Source: Mariniblastus sp.
GTDB lineage: Bacteria > Planctomycetota > Planctomycetia > Pirellulales > Pirellulaceae
Reading direction: 5' to 3'
Assembly: GCA_029251085.1 (NCBI GenBank)
Contig: JAQXDZ010000119.1
Coordinates: 62,001-126,000 of the forward strand
DNA: 64,000 nt
Positions 35,782 to 44,127 of this stretch are shown here, in pieces. A program made the translations under genes and the position numbers. The notes beneath the pieces were generated by a model. That model saw only the letters and a program-made list of their open reading frames with translations, had not been told where the DNA came from and did not search any database. Numbering within the stretch: the stretch's first letter is position 1; the number at the start of each line of letters is the position of its first letter.

Positions 35782-37668
35782 ATGAGTGGCACCCAAAAAC
35801 GTAATTGCATTTCAAGAGGTATGACCTTGACGCCTGCCAAAATAAAAATGCCGTTAAAATGGTCTCGTGTCAGTTGGCTACGATTGAGTTTAGCTATCCT
35901 CATCTGCTCGCTAGGAGTTGCAGGAGAGACCTCGGCGCAGTCTTTACCCAAAGAGGGCTCGTCGACTGACTGGCGGGGCGAACGAATTGCGTTAGAGACT
36001 GAGTTTTTGAACGATCTCAACAAGATCGCTCAATGGTGCGATGCCAACGGCGAACCCAAACTCGCGCAAACTACTTTATCTTTGTTTACTGACCGCGACC
36101 CTCGTCGTCAGTATATTTTTCTTCCTTCAGAAAAATCGATGCCCATCCTTTCGGCAGGAGGACCTCAGGAATGGCTTGACCAACTCAATCAAGCCTCAGT
36201 CGACCATGGCAACCGCATTTTTGATTTGGCAAAACTTGCGGCGGACAAAGGCGCAGGCAGTTTTGCTTATCAATTGCTTCATGAGGTTTTATTTTACAAC
36301 CGAGACCATTTAGCGACCCGGAAAATTCTTGGGCATAAGCGACAGCAAGACGGTTGGAATGTCGCACCTGATTCTTTGCGGGCAAAAACGGCAACCCGCC
36401 CGCATGACTTCGTACAATGGCCCGCCAAGAGTTACGTTCGTGTTCTGACACCTCATTTTGAAATTGAATCCGACGCCGGTGAAGCTCGGATCGCCTACCT
36501 GGCACAAGAGCTTGAACAAACTTATCTGATTTGGCGGCAGATCTTTTACGACTATTGGGGCAGTTCAGATGCTGTAAAACGCTGGATTGACGGCCGAGGC
36601 ACTGCCTCTCGGTCGCGGCGGCGATATCGCATTTTGTTTTTCAAAGATCGTGCTTCCTACTTGCAACAACTCGCCCCCTTGGTGCCAGGAGTGGAAGTCT
36701 CCACTGGGTATTACGACGGTAAAGCAGAAATTTCATTCTTCTATGACGGTGATAAAACCTCAGAGGATACCTGGCGACACGAATTGACCCATCAGTTATT
36801 TCGGGAATCGGGTCGCGCCACAAATCAAAAGGCATTTGAAAAACAATTCATCTGGCTCGATGAGGGAATCGCAACCTACGCCGAATCAACCGCGAAGAAT
36901 CAACACCTCTTTGGCGAGTACTACACGCTCGGTGGGTTCGACTCCCGACGAATTCAATACGCCCGGTTCCGTCGTTTTCTGGAGAATTACTATATTCCGT
37001 CACAGGACCTCTCTAACCTTGGACGTGTGCAGCTTCAGCAACGGAATGATTTAGTGAAAATCTATTCTGAATCGGCGGGGCTTGCAGAATTTCTGATGAA
37101 TAGCCAACGCGGAGCACTCCAACCTAAGCTCAATCAATTCTTAAAAATCATGTATCAAGGAAAAGTCAAACCGGGTCGATTTCAATCTGCCATCGGAAAA
37201 ACCTTTTTAGAACTCGATGAGCAATACTTAGATTTTCTGAAAATTCAACCTGCAGAGATAACACGTTTCTTGATTCGCCCCGAGTTGAAAACGGAACTCT
37301 CACTGCCGGGTGTCAATTTAACGCTTAAGGATTTTGAAGCGATTGGAAAGTGCGTCCAACTGAACTGGCTCGATCTTTCGGGAAGCAGACTGCCTGGCGA
37401 TTGCTTTCCCAAGCTTGGAGACTGCCACCAATTAAATCAACTCTTTCTCAATGGCTGCCAACTAGAGGAAGGTGCGCTGAACAGCATCTCTTCACTACGG
37501 GGCCTTAGCGAAATTGATTTGAGTGGTTCGTCCATTAGTAACCGCGACGTGCCGGCCCTCGCCAAGGCTACTCAACTAAAATCACTTAACCTGACCCGTA
37601 CCCGGGTCACCGAAGACGGCATCAACTTACTGAAAAAAGAATTACCCAACCTCACGATCATTCAGTAA
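35782..37668 (+). CDS. Exported metallopeptidase-like protein with C-terminal leucine-rich repeats
   Basis: A 628-residue protein with a signal sequence near residues 33-52 (LRLSLAILICSLGVAGETSA). The central domain is gluzincin-like: HELTHQ at about 333-338 and WLDEGIATYAE about 40 residues later supply the two His and the Glu zinc ligands; this resembles DUF1570-type peptidases. The last 120 residues form about five leucine-rich repeats (LNWLDLSGSRLPGDCF, LSEIDLSGSSISNRDV, LKSLNLTRTRVTEDG). The start is uncertain: ATG codons at 35782, 35821 and 35848 are all in frame before the signal sequence. The peptidase-LRR combination is unusual; its substrate is unknown. Confidence 0.82.
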   Translation: MSGTQKRNCISRGMTLTPAKIKMPLKWSRVSWLRLSLAILICSLGVAGETSAQSLPKEGSSTDWRGERIALETEFLNDLNKIAQWCDANGEPKLAQTTLSLFTDRDPRRQYIFLPSEKSMPILSAGGPQEWLDQLNQASVDHGNRIFDLAKLAADKGAGSFAYQLLHEVLFYNRDHLATRKILGHKRQQDGWNVAPDSLRAKTATRPHDFVQWPAKSYVRVLTPHFEIESDAGEARIAYLAQELEQTYLIWRQIFYDYWGSSDAVKRWIDGRGTASRSRRRYRILFFKDRASYLQQLAPLVPGVEVSTGYYDGKAEISFFYDGDKTSEDTWRHELTHQLFRESGRATNQKAFEKQFIWLDEGIATYAESTAKNQHLFGEYYTLGGFDSRRIQYARFRRFLENYYIPSQDLSNLGRVQLQQRNDLVKIYSESAGLAEFLMNSQRGALQPKLNQFLKIMYQGKVKPGRFQSAIGKTFLELDEQYLDFLKIQPAEITRFLIRPELKTELSLPGVNLTLKDFEAIGKCVQLNWLDLSGSRLPGDCFPKLGDCHQLNQLFLNGCQLEEGALNSISSLRGLSEIDLSGSSISNRDVPALAKATQLKSLNLTRTRVTEDGINLLKKELPNLTIIQ

Positions 37669-37746
37669 CCTCCAGTCCATTCGTTAACAACTCAAGTGTC
37701 AATCTCCCTCTCAACTACTAACACTCTCTCAATCTGGACTTTGCCA

Positions 37747-38526
37747 ATGAAACCTTGGAAACTCGCCGACAATAACTATGGGCATGTCAAAAACCAGAAT
37801 TATGAAGTCGCAGTGCTTCCATTGGGCGCAACCGAACCCCACAACCTGCACCTCCCCTATGGGACGGATCTGTTCGAAGCTTCAATCGTCGGAGATAAAA
37901 TCTGCGAAGCGGCTCATCTTGCCGGTGCCAAAGTTGTCTTGCTACCCACTATCCCATTCGGAACCGAAACGAATCTCCGCGAGTTCCCTCTCGCGATCAA
38001 CCTCAATCCCTCAACCCTCCACATGGTCATTCGAGACATCGTTGAATCCCTGTTAAACGATGGCATAAAAAAAATTGTTTTGCTAAACAGCCACGGGGGG
38101 AACGGATTCAAACCCCTCCTAAGAGAGCTGTCGGGAAAGAACGAAGCTCACATTTTTTTATGCAATTGGTACCAAGCGTTGGAGGATGTCTACTTTGACA
38201 TTTTCGAGCAACCAGAAGACCATGCGGGTGAAATGGAAACCTCATTTGGCCTCGCTTTCTTCCCCGAATTAGTCGCGAAAAACCCCGATGGCACTTTAAA
38301 TGCTGACGATGGATCGAAAAGGGAAGCAAAACTTGAGGCACTAAATCGTGGCTGGGTTTCCATCACCAGGCCATGGCATCTTCTCACCCAAAACTCTGGT
38401 GCCGCAGACCCGCATGCGGCGAGTGAAGAAAAAGGACAAAAAATGATGGATGTATTGGTCGAACGGCTTGGGAAGTTTCTCGTCGAATTATCAGACGAAC
38501 AAATTACCGACCAATTCCCGTACTAA
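37747..38526 (+). CDS. Creatininase family protein
   Basis: A 259-residue member of the creatininase/MftE-like amidohydrolase family. The metal-site segment VLPLGATEPHNLHLPYGTD has the Glu, His and Asp ligands. NSHGGNGFKPLLREL and HAGEMETSFGLAFFPEL are the later family signatures. The ATG at 37747 is chosen because the family N-terminus follows at once; a GTG 51 bases upstream is an alternative. Family members open cyclic amides or process peptides such as mycofactocin, and the real substrate here is unknown. Confidence 0.88.
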   Translation: MKPWKLADNNYGHVKNQNYEVAVLPLGATEPHNLHLPYGTDLFEASIVGDKICEAAHLAGAKVVLLPTIPFGTETNLREFPLAINLNPSTLHMVIRDIVESLLNDGIKKIVLLNSHGGNGFKPLLRELSGKNEAHIFLCNWYQALEDVYFDIFEQPEDHAGEMETSFGLAFFPELVAKNPDGTLNADDGSKREAKLEALNRGWVSITRPWHLLTQNSGAADPHAASEEKGQKMMDVLVERLGKFLVELSDEQITDQFPY

Positions 38527-38558
38527 CCGTAAAATCGGCGTTGAAGCAAAAAAACGCG

Positions 38559-38587
38559 TTGACCATCGAACAACCTCAGCTTAAAAT
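38559..38587 (+). promoter_or_regulatory. Promoter of the tRNA-His gene
   Basis: TTGACC (38559-38564) and TAAAAT (38582-38587) are separated by exactly 17 bases. Transcription would begin near 38594, about 35 bases before the tRNA. This is the best-matched sigma-70-type promoter in the window. Confidence 0.78.
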
Positions 38588-38627
38588 TTCGCCTCTGTGA
38601 TCGCACGCAGCGAATCGCAGCATCGAT

Positions 38628-38702
38628 GGTGGGTATAGCTCAATTGGTTAGAGCGCTGGATTGTGATTCCAGAGGCTGGGGGTTCAAGTCCCCTTACTCA
38701 CC
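38628..38702 (+). tRNA. tRNA-His (GTG)
   Basis: A complete cloverleaf: acceptor GTGGGTA/TACTCAC, D-arm GCTC/GAGC, anticodon stem CTGGA/TCCAG with loop TTGTGAT giving anticodon GTG, and T-arm with TTCAAGT loop. The encoded extra G at 38628 pairs with C73 at 38702, the identity feature of tRNA-His. The 3' CCA is not encoded, so it must be added by a CCA-adding enzyme. A strong terminator follows. Confidence 0.96.
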
Positions 38703-38710
38703 CCTCACGG

Positions 38711-38745
38711 AAGCCCGCAAAACTTTTGTTTTGCGGGCTTTTTTT
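38711..38745 (+). terminator. Intrinsic terminator after tRNA-His
   Basis: A perfect 13-bp stem AAGCCCGCAAAAC/GTTTTGCGGGCTT (38711-38723 and 38728-38740) with a TTTT loop is followed by a T run. It ends the monocistronic tRNA transcript. Confidence 0.95.
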
Positions 38746-38811
38746 CATCTTCATTCGCTAGTTTTCCAAATACTAGCATTCCGAATTCTATCGCTTGAAG
38801 ATGCAAACGAT

Positions 38812-38839
38812 TTGCCTTTTTCATGTTCGCCCCTATTAT
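38812..38839 (+). promoter_or_regulatory. Candidate promoter of the DUF1111 gene
   Basis: TTGCCT (38812-38817) and TATTAT (38834-38839) are separated by 16 bases. Transcription would start near 38846, about 37 bases before the start codon at 38883. The -35 is weak. Confidence 0.45.
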
Positions 38840-38882
38840 TCGAACAAGTCAGTTTGGGGCAACATGCTGATGGGATTCGAAG

Positions 38883-40364
38883 ATGTCAACTTATTCGCGC
38901 AGTCATTTGCTGCGAGGACTTCTGTTCGGTTTAGTTCTACTCGTGCCTACTGTTCCCGCAGCAGGTCGAGTTTTTCAGAACAAAGAAAAACAACCCACTG
39001 GCGAGGACCTGTTTAAAAAGGTCTGGAAACCCAACAAAGCCGAAGCAACCGATCTTGGGGATGGCCTCGGGCCAATGTTCAATGGAATCTCCTGCGTCGC
39101 CTGCCACAATCAGGGCGGAGTTGGCGGCGGTGGAGACAATATTGCGAACGTGCAAATCTTGACCGTTCTTCCACGGCAGGATAGCCGAAGAAATTTCCGC
39201 CTCGATCCAGTCGCGCTCGAAATGCTGTTCGAGCAGGCCGTGAAACTCCATCCCGATTTTGAACTTCAAAACTCTGTAATTTTACACAGGTCAAGTGTTC
39301 TAAACGAAGCCTACGGGAATTGGCTGAAAGACGTTTTTGAATTTAAAAGCGTCGCAAAAACGAGTGGCTTTCTGAGCAACATGAAGCTAGAAGAAGAACG
39401 GGGACGATTACTTACTGAGACTCCAATTCACCGAGTCAAAAAAGGATCGGCTAAAGATCGCTACACCATCCAAGTCTCTCGCCGCAATACGCCGTCGTTA
39501 TTCGGCGTCGGTATCATTGATAAAATTTCCGATCAAGACATCCTGACGTTAGAGTCCTCTCAAAAGGAGACCGACGGTCCAGTCAAAGGCATAGCGTCAA
39601 TTTCTGACAATGGAAAAGTCGGGAAATTTGGCTGGCGAGGAGAACAATCTTCTGTGGCGAAATTTACCTCTCAGGCCTGTGCGATCGAATTAGGGCTATC
39701 TAATGCTGATCACCCGCAAGCCAGAATGCCACTTTCCAAATCTCGCCACTCGCAACAACCAAGCCATGACATTTCAAAATCTGAAATCAAAGAACTAGTA
39801 GAATTTGTTAACTCTCTAGACCCCATCGCTGCCAGGCCTCCCAAAACCAATCACGAATCCCAGTCACTTCGCGAGGGGCAGGAACAATTCAATTCGATTG
39901 GTTGCGCTGAGTGTCACGTTCAAACTGTTGGCATCGCCCAAAATGTATTTAGCGACTTTCTTCTTCACGACATGGGCCCCGAGTTAGCAGATGCGTCACA
40001 CTCGATTATGAAAAAAGTAAAGTCGTCCCCTAACAGCAACAGCCGACACGAGTTCGAAATCAAGAATCCTCAGCGTTGGCAAACACCACCGCTTTGGGGA
40101 TCAGCACTCTCAGCTCCTTACATGCATGACGGCCGTTCCGATTCCTTTCATGATGCGATCCTTGTCCACGGCGGGGAAGCTGCCACCTCTGTTGATAAGT
40201 ACAAAAACTTAAAGCCATTCGACCGAAAACTGGTCCTGGAATTCTTGCAGTCTCTGGGGGATGACTCGACAGGGGGAAACGAGGATTTCTCGCCCGAAGT
40301 TCATGGCTGGTCGATCCCTCCTAAACGCTCTCGCAGAGGCCGGCTGGTGCGAAAACAGCCCTGA
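38883..40364 (+). CDS. DUF1111 di-heme oxidoreductase-like protein
   Basis: A 493-residue exported c-type cytochrome related to the di-heme cytochrome c peroxidase superfamily. A signal peptide covers about residues 8-28. The first heme site is CVACHNQGG in the segment GPMFNGISCVACH. The second, CAECHVQT, is followed by WGSALSAPYMHDGRSDSFHD, the segment that holds the distal Met in this superfamily. Family members (DUF1111, once called thiol oxidoreductases) lack a firmly proven reaction. It has no close neighbour on the strand, so it is probably monocistronic. Confidence 0.9.
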   Translation: MSTYSRSHLLRGLLFGLVLLVPTVPAAGRVFQNKEKQPTGEDLFKKVWKPNKAEATDLGDGLGPMFNGISCVACHNQGGVGGGGDNIANVQILTVLPRQDSRRNFRLDPVALEMLFEQAVKLHPDFELQNSVILHRSSVLNEAYGNWLKDVFEFKSVAKTSGFLSNMKLEEERGRLLTETPIHRVKKGSAKDRYTIQVSRRNTPSLFGVGIIDKISDQDILTLESSQKETDGPVKGIASISDNGKVGKFGWRGEQSSVAKFTSQACAIELGLSNADHPQARMPLSKSRHSQQPSHDISKSEIKELVEFVNSLDPIAARPPKTNHESQSLREGQEQFNSIGCAECHVQTVGIAQNVFSDFLLHDMGPELADASHSIMKKVKSSPNSNSRHEFEIKNPQRWQTPPLWGSALSAPYMHDGRSDSFHDAILVHGGEAATSVDKYKNLKPFDRKLVLEFLQSLGDDSTGGNEDFSPEVHGWSIPPKRSRRGRLVRKQP

Positions 40365-40687
40365 CTTTACCAGAGTCTGACGATTCCCAGTTTCTTCAGG
40401 CACTAAAAAAGGATGTCTACTCTGTGGGAGCGAAAAATAGTGCTCCCTGATTTTCATCGCAGTTTAGACTCAAATTTTGACTGAATTTGGTGGTCGATTT
40501 CCGATCACCGTTCTCACCGGTCACCGACAGCGAGTTATTACACAGAACCTCCATCAAATCATGAACATTTAGTTCATTTTCCCGCAGGGCGCGACTAAAC
40601 TTGTCTCTCTGGCTGTCAGCCTGATTGAATCGATCGATTTGAAAAATTGATCCCAAATATACGCCTTGTTCTGCTTCGGAGTTTACT
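40365..40687. other. Intergenic region with weak hairpin and short repeats
   Basis: No gene is visible. A 6-bp stem GGGAGC/GCTCCC (40426-40431 and 40442-40447) may end the DUF1111 transcript, but the following T content is modest. Around 40504-40526 the hexamer TCACCG appears three times within 25 bases, which could be a regulator-binding array for the downstream gene. Neither reading is strong. Confidence 0.35.
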
Positions 40688-43600
40688 ATGTCTCGACGGT
40701 GCTTTGCCCTTCCTCTTGCACTCTTGTTTTTTTCCATCATCGGAATGAATTCCGTCTTACTCGGCCAAGATTCTGATCAACCGAAGGATGAGTCACCTGC
40801 AATAAATTCCAGTTTATTTTCTTCACTCCGATTTCGAGGCATCGGTCCGGCACTCATGTCGGGTCGAATTGGTGACATCGTCGTTGACCCAGTAAAACGG
40901 AGTACTTGGTATGTTGCCGCCAGCAGTGGAGGCGTCTGGAAAACCACCAACGCTGGAGTCACTTGGAAGCCGATTTTTGATGGGCAAGGAAGTTATTCGA
41001 TTGGATGCCTCGCGTTAGACCCAAATGATCGATTTACGCTGTGGGTTGGCACCGGCGAAAACAATTCCCAACGAAGTGTCGGCTATGGCGATGGACTTTA
41101 TAAATCAACCGATGGCGGCGCGAGCTTTAAAAAGGTTGGACTGGACACAAGTGAACACATTGGAAAGATCATCGTTCATCCCGAAGATTCGAATGTCGTG
41201 TTTGTCGCAGCTCAGGGTCCCCTTTGGAAAGAAGGAGGAGATCGAGGGCTCTACAAGACGAGTGACGGGGGCAAGACTTGGGATAAGGTTCTCGAAATTA
41301 GTGAGAACACAGGCGTCAACGAAGTCCATATGGATCCTCACAATCCAGATATCATGTACGCCTCGGCTTACCAGCGGCGACGACACACCTGGGTTCTTAT
41401 TGACGGTGGACCGGAGTCCGGAGTTTATAAATCAATCGATGGCGGGGAAACCTGGAAATCTATCAATCGTGGACTGCCCGGCGGTGACAAAGGACGAATC
41501 GGCCTAGCCGTTTCCCCAATTAATTCGGAAATCCTCTACGCCATTGTCGAGGCAGCTGATGGCGGCGGGTTCTACCGCAGTAGCAATAAAGGAGAGTCCT
41601 GGTCAAAAATGAGCAGTTACCTCTCCTCAAGCCCACAGTATTATCAGGAAATTGTTGCCTGCCCGCATCAGTTGGACCGAGTCTATTCACTCGATACCTA
41701 CAATATGGTTTCAGAAGACGGTGGAAAGACGTTCAACCGTTTAGGCGAAGCAGACAAACACGTCGACAACCACGCGCTGGTCATCGACCCAGCGGATCCA
41801 GACCACCTGATCCTTGGCTGCGACGGAGGCGTTTATGAAACCTGGGATCGTGGAAAAACTTACGACTTCAAATCTAACCTACCCATCACTCAATTTTACA
41901 AAGTCGCTCTCTCCAACGAAAAACCGTTTTATTACATCTACGGTGGAACGCAGGACAACGCTACTCAAGGTGGTCCATCACGCACCAACAATTCACACGG
42001 CATTCGAAATAGCGACTGGTTTATTACCGTTTTCGGTGATGGTTTTGATCCGGCGGTCGATCCTGAAGACCCCGACACAATTTACTCGCAGTGGCAGTAT
42101 GGTGGACTTGTCCGTTTCAATCGTAAAACGGGGGAACGGGTCGACATCAAACCTCAACCAGAAATTAAAACTCCCCCACTTCGTTGGAACTGGGATTCAG
42201 CTTTATTGATTTCACCACACAACCACGAGCGGATCTATTACGGATCGCAAATCCTCTTCGCCAGTAACAATCGCGGAGACAGCTGGGAGGCGATCAGTCC
42301 CGATCTATCCCGAAATCTCGACCGCAACAAATTGAAGGTCATGGGCCGTGTTTGGGGGCCGGACGCTGTCGCCAAAAATGCATCGACTTCGCAGTATGGA
42401 ACAATCGTAAGCGTCAGCGAATCGCCACTCGCAGAGGGGCTGATTTATGTCGGCACCGATGACGGAATGGTTCAAATCACAGAAGACGGCGGTAAAAACT
42501 GGCGAGGTGTCAGCAAATTCGGAGCATTAGAAATTCCAGAATTCGGTTACATCAACGATATCGAAGCTGACCTACACGACCCGGATACCGTTTACGTCGC
42601 GATCAACAATCACAAACGCGGAGACTTCAAACCGTACATTGTAAAATCGACAGATCGTGGAAAAACCTGGGTAAATATCACCAGCAATCTCCCGGAACGA
42701 GGGAGTGTCTACACGCTAAAACAAGATCACGAAAAAGCAAACCTCCTTTTCTGTGGAACTGAATTTGGTTGCTTCACCACCATCGACGGTGGAAAGAAAT
42801 GGTTGAAGCTCGGGTCAGGTCTTCCAACAGTTGCGATCCGGGATATTGAAATCCAGCGCGACGAAAACGACTTAGTTCTGGCATCATTTGGTCGTGGCTT
42901 CTACGTTCTCGATGACTACTCACCAATGCGACATATTACAGCGGAGCTGGCCAAGAAGAACGCAGTCATGCCAATCCGCAAGGGTTTGATTTACGGAGTG
43001 TCATCTCCCCTCGCTGGAGGAAGGCGTGCTTTCCAGGGTTCTAACTTCTTCACGGCCCCCAACCCTGCTTACGGTGTTGCAATCACTTATCACCTAAAAG
43101 ATTCCCTGAAGACAAAGAAGTCGGAGCGAATCTCGAAAGACCGAAAACTATCTTCTGCAGGCAAAGACACTCCCTACCCAAGTTGGGAACGGTTCAAAGA
43201 GGAAGACCGAGAGACTGCACCGCGAGTAGAATTAAACATTCGCGACAGCAAAGGTACCTTAGTTCGTCGACTTCGAGGCAGCACTTCCAGTGGAACGCAT
43301 CGCACCAACTGGGATCTTCGTTACGGTGGTGGTAGCCGCGGCATGTTAGCAATCCCCGGAAAATACACCGTCGATATTTCTCAGACCGTCGGCGGTAAAA
43401 CGACTGAATTGGTTAGCGCCACCGAATTTGAAATTGAGCCGCTACTTTACGGCCAAACCAGCGGTCCTGACCGGGAAGCCATTCTTAAATTTGTTAAGAA
43501 AGCACAATCACTTTCGCAATCACTTCAAGGTGCAAGCCAGATAGCGGCTAACGCTCAGGAAACACTCGACGCAATCGAACGTGTGATTTCCAGTTCACTC

Positions 43601-43942
43601 AAGCTCGATGCCTCACTCTTGAACAATGTTCGCGCCATTAAATCACAACTAATGGATGTAATGGAGCAATTCGAAGGCGACCCGACCAAACCGCAACGGA
43701 ACGAACCCGCCGCACCGGGAATCAGTCGTCGCGTCAGGACAATGATGTTTGGTGCCATGGGTAGTACCGAGGGGCCTACTGGAACTCATAAACGGCAATA
43801 CGAAATCGCGTTAAAGCAATTCCAAAAAGCTTCCAAAGAGCTTGAAAAAATTGTCAATGTTGAAATCCCTAAGCTCAGCAAAAAGCTTGATGCTGCGAAT
43901 GCACCTTGGACACCCGGTAGAAAGATTCCGCGAGTGAAATAG
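40688..43942 (+). CDS. Very large exported BNR/sortilin-like beta-propeller protein
   Basis: A 1084-residue exported protein. A signal peptide (about residues 6-26) is followed by two beta-propellers with numerous Asp-box motifs of the form S-x-D-x-G-x-T-W, for example KTTNAGVTWKP, KTSDGGKTWDK, KSIDGGETWKS and KSTDRGKTWVN, the arrangement of VPS10/sortilin-like and GH74-like glycosidase proteins. After about residue 750 there is a beta-sandwich-like region (HRTNWDLRYGGGSRGM) and a coiled-coil tail. No catalytic pair of a glycosidase can be identified. It probably acts at the cell surface. It is preceded by 323 bases without a gene. Confidence 0.87.
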   Translation: MSRRCFALPLALLFFSIIGMNSVLLGQDSDQPKDESPAINSSLFSSLRFRGIGPALMSGRIGDIVVDPVKRSTWYVAASSGGVWKTTNAGVTWKPIFDGQGSYSIGCLALDPNDRFTLWVGTGENNSQRSVGYGDGLYKSTDGGASFKKVGLDTSEHIGKIIVHPEDSNVVFVAAQGPLWKEGGDRGLYKTSDGGKTWDKVLEISENTGVNEVHMDPHNPDIMYASAYQRRRHTWVLIDGGPESGVYKSIDGGETWKSINRGLPGGDKGRIGLAVSPINSEILYAIVEAADGGGFYRSSNKGESWSKMSSYLSSSPQYYQEIVACPHQLDRVYSLDTYNMVSEDGGKTFNRLGEADKHVDNHALVIDPADPDHLILGCDGGVYETWDRGKTYDFKSNLPITQFYKVALSNEKPFYYIYGGTQDNATQGGPSRTNNSHGIRNSDWFITVFGDGFDPAVDPEDPDTIYSQWQYGGLVRFNRKTGERVDIKPQPEIKTPPLRWNWDSALLISPHNHERIYYGSQILFASNNRGDSWEAISPDLSRNLDRNKLKVMGRVWGPDAVAKNASTSQYGTIVSVSESPLAEGLIYVGTDDGMVQITEDGGKNWRGVSKFGALEIPEFGYINDIEADLHDPDTVYVAINNHKRGDFKPYIVKSTDRGKTWVNITSNLPERGSVYTLKQDHEKANLLFCGTEFGCFTTIDGGKKWLKLGSGLPTVAIRDIEIQRDENDLVLASFGRGFYVLDDYSPMRHITAELAKKNAVMPIRKGLIYGVSSPLAGGRRAFQGSNFFTAPNPAYGVAITYHLKDSLKTKKSERISKDRKLSSAGKDTPYPSWERFKEEDRETAPRVELNIRDSKGTLVRRLRGSTSSGTHRTNWDLRYGGGSRGMLAIPGKYTVDISQTVGGKTTELVSATEFEIEPLLYGQTSGPDREAILKFVKKAQSLSQSLQGASQIAANAQETLDAIERVISSSLKLDASLLNNVRAIKSQLMDVMEQFEGDPTKPQRNEPAAPGISRRVRTMMFGAMGSTEGPTGTHKRQYEIALKQFQKASKELEKIVNVEIPKLSKKLDAANAPWTPGRKIPRVK

Positions 43943-44127
43943 AGAGTACTCGCAGAAATGGGAATTTTTTCGCACGCTTTTAAAACCGTTACTTCGTGCG
44001 AAACACTCCACCCACCAATTTCAGCAATCGCCCCCACTGAGACGACCCACGGGTTTACCCCGTGTGGTCGCGGGCGAAGCTTCTTTTTAGAATGTCGTCT
44101 GAATCATTCGGTTTTTTAGGCGATCTC

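Noticed and set aside
38626..38934. Open frame overlapping tRNA-His
   Set aside because: It runs through the tRNA, its terminator and the promoter of the DUF1111 gene and has no protein family resemblance.
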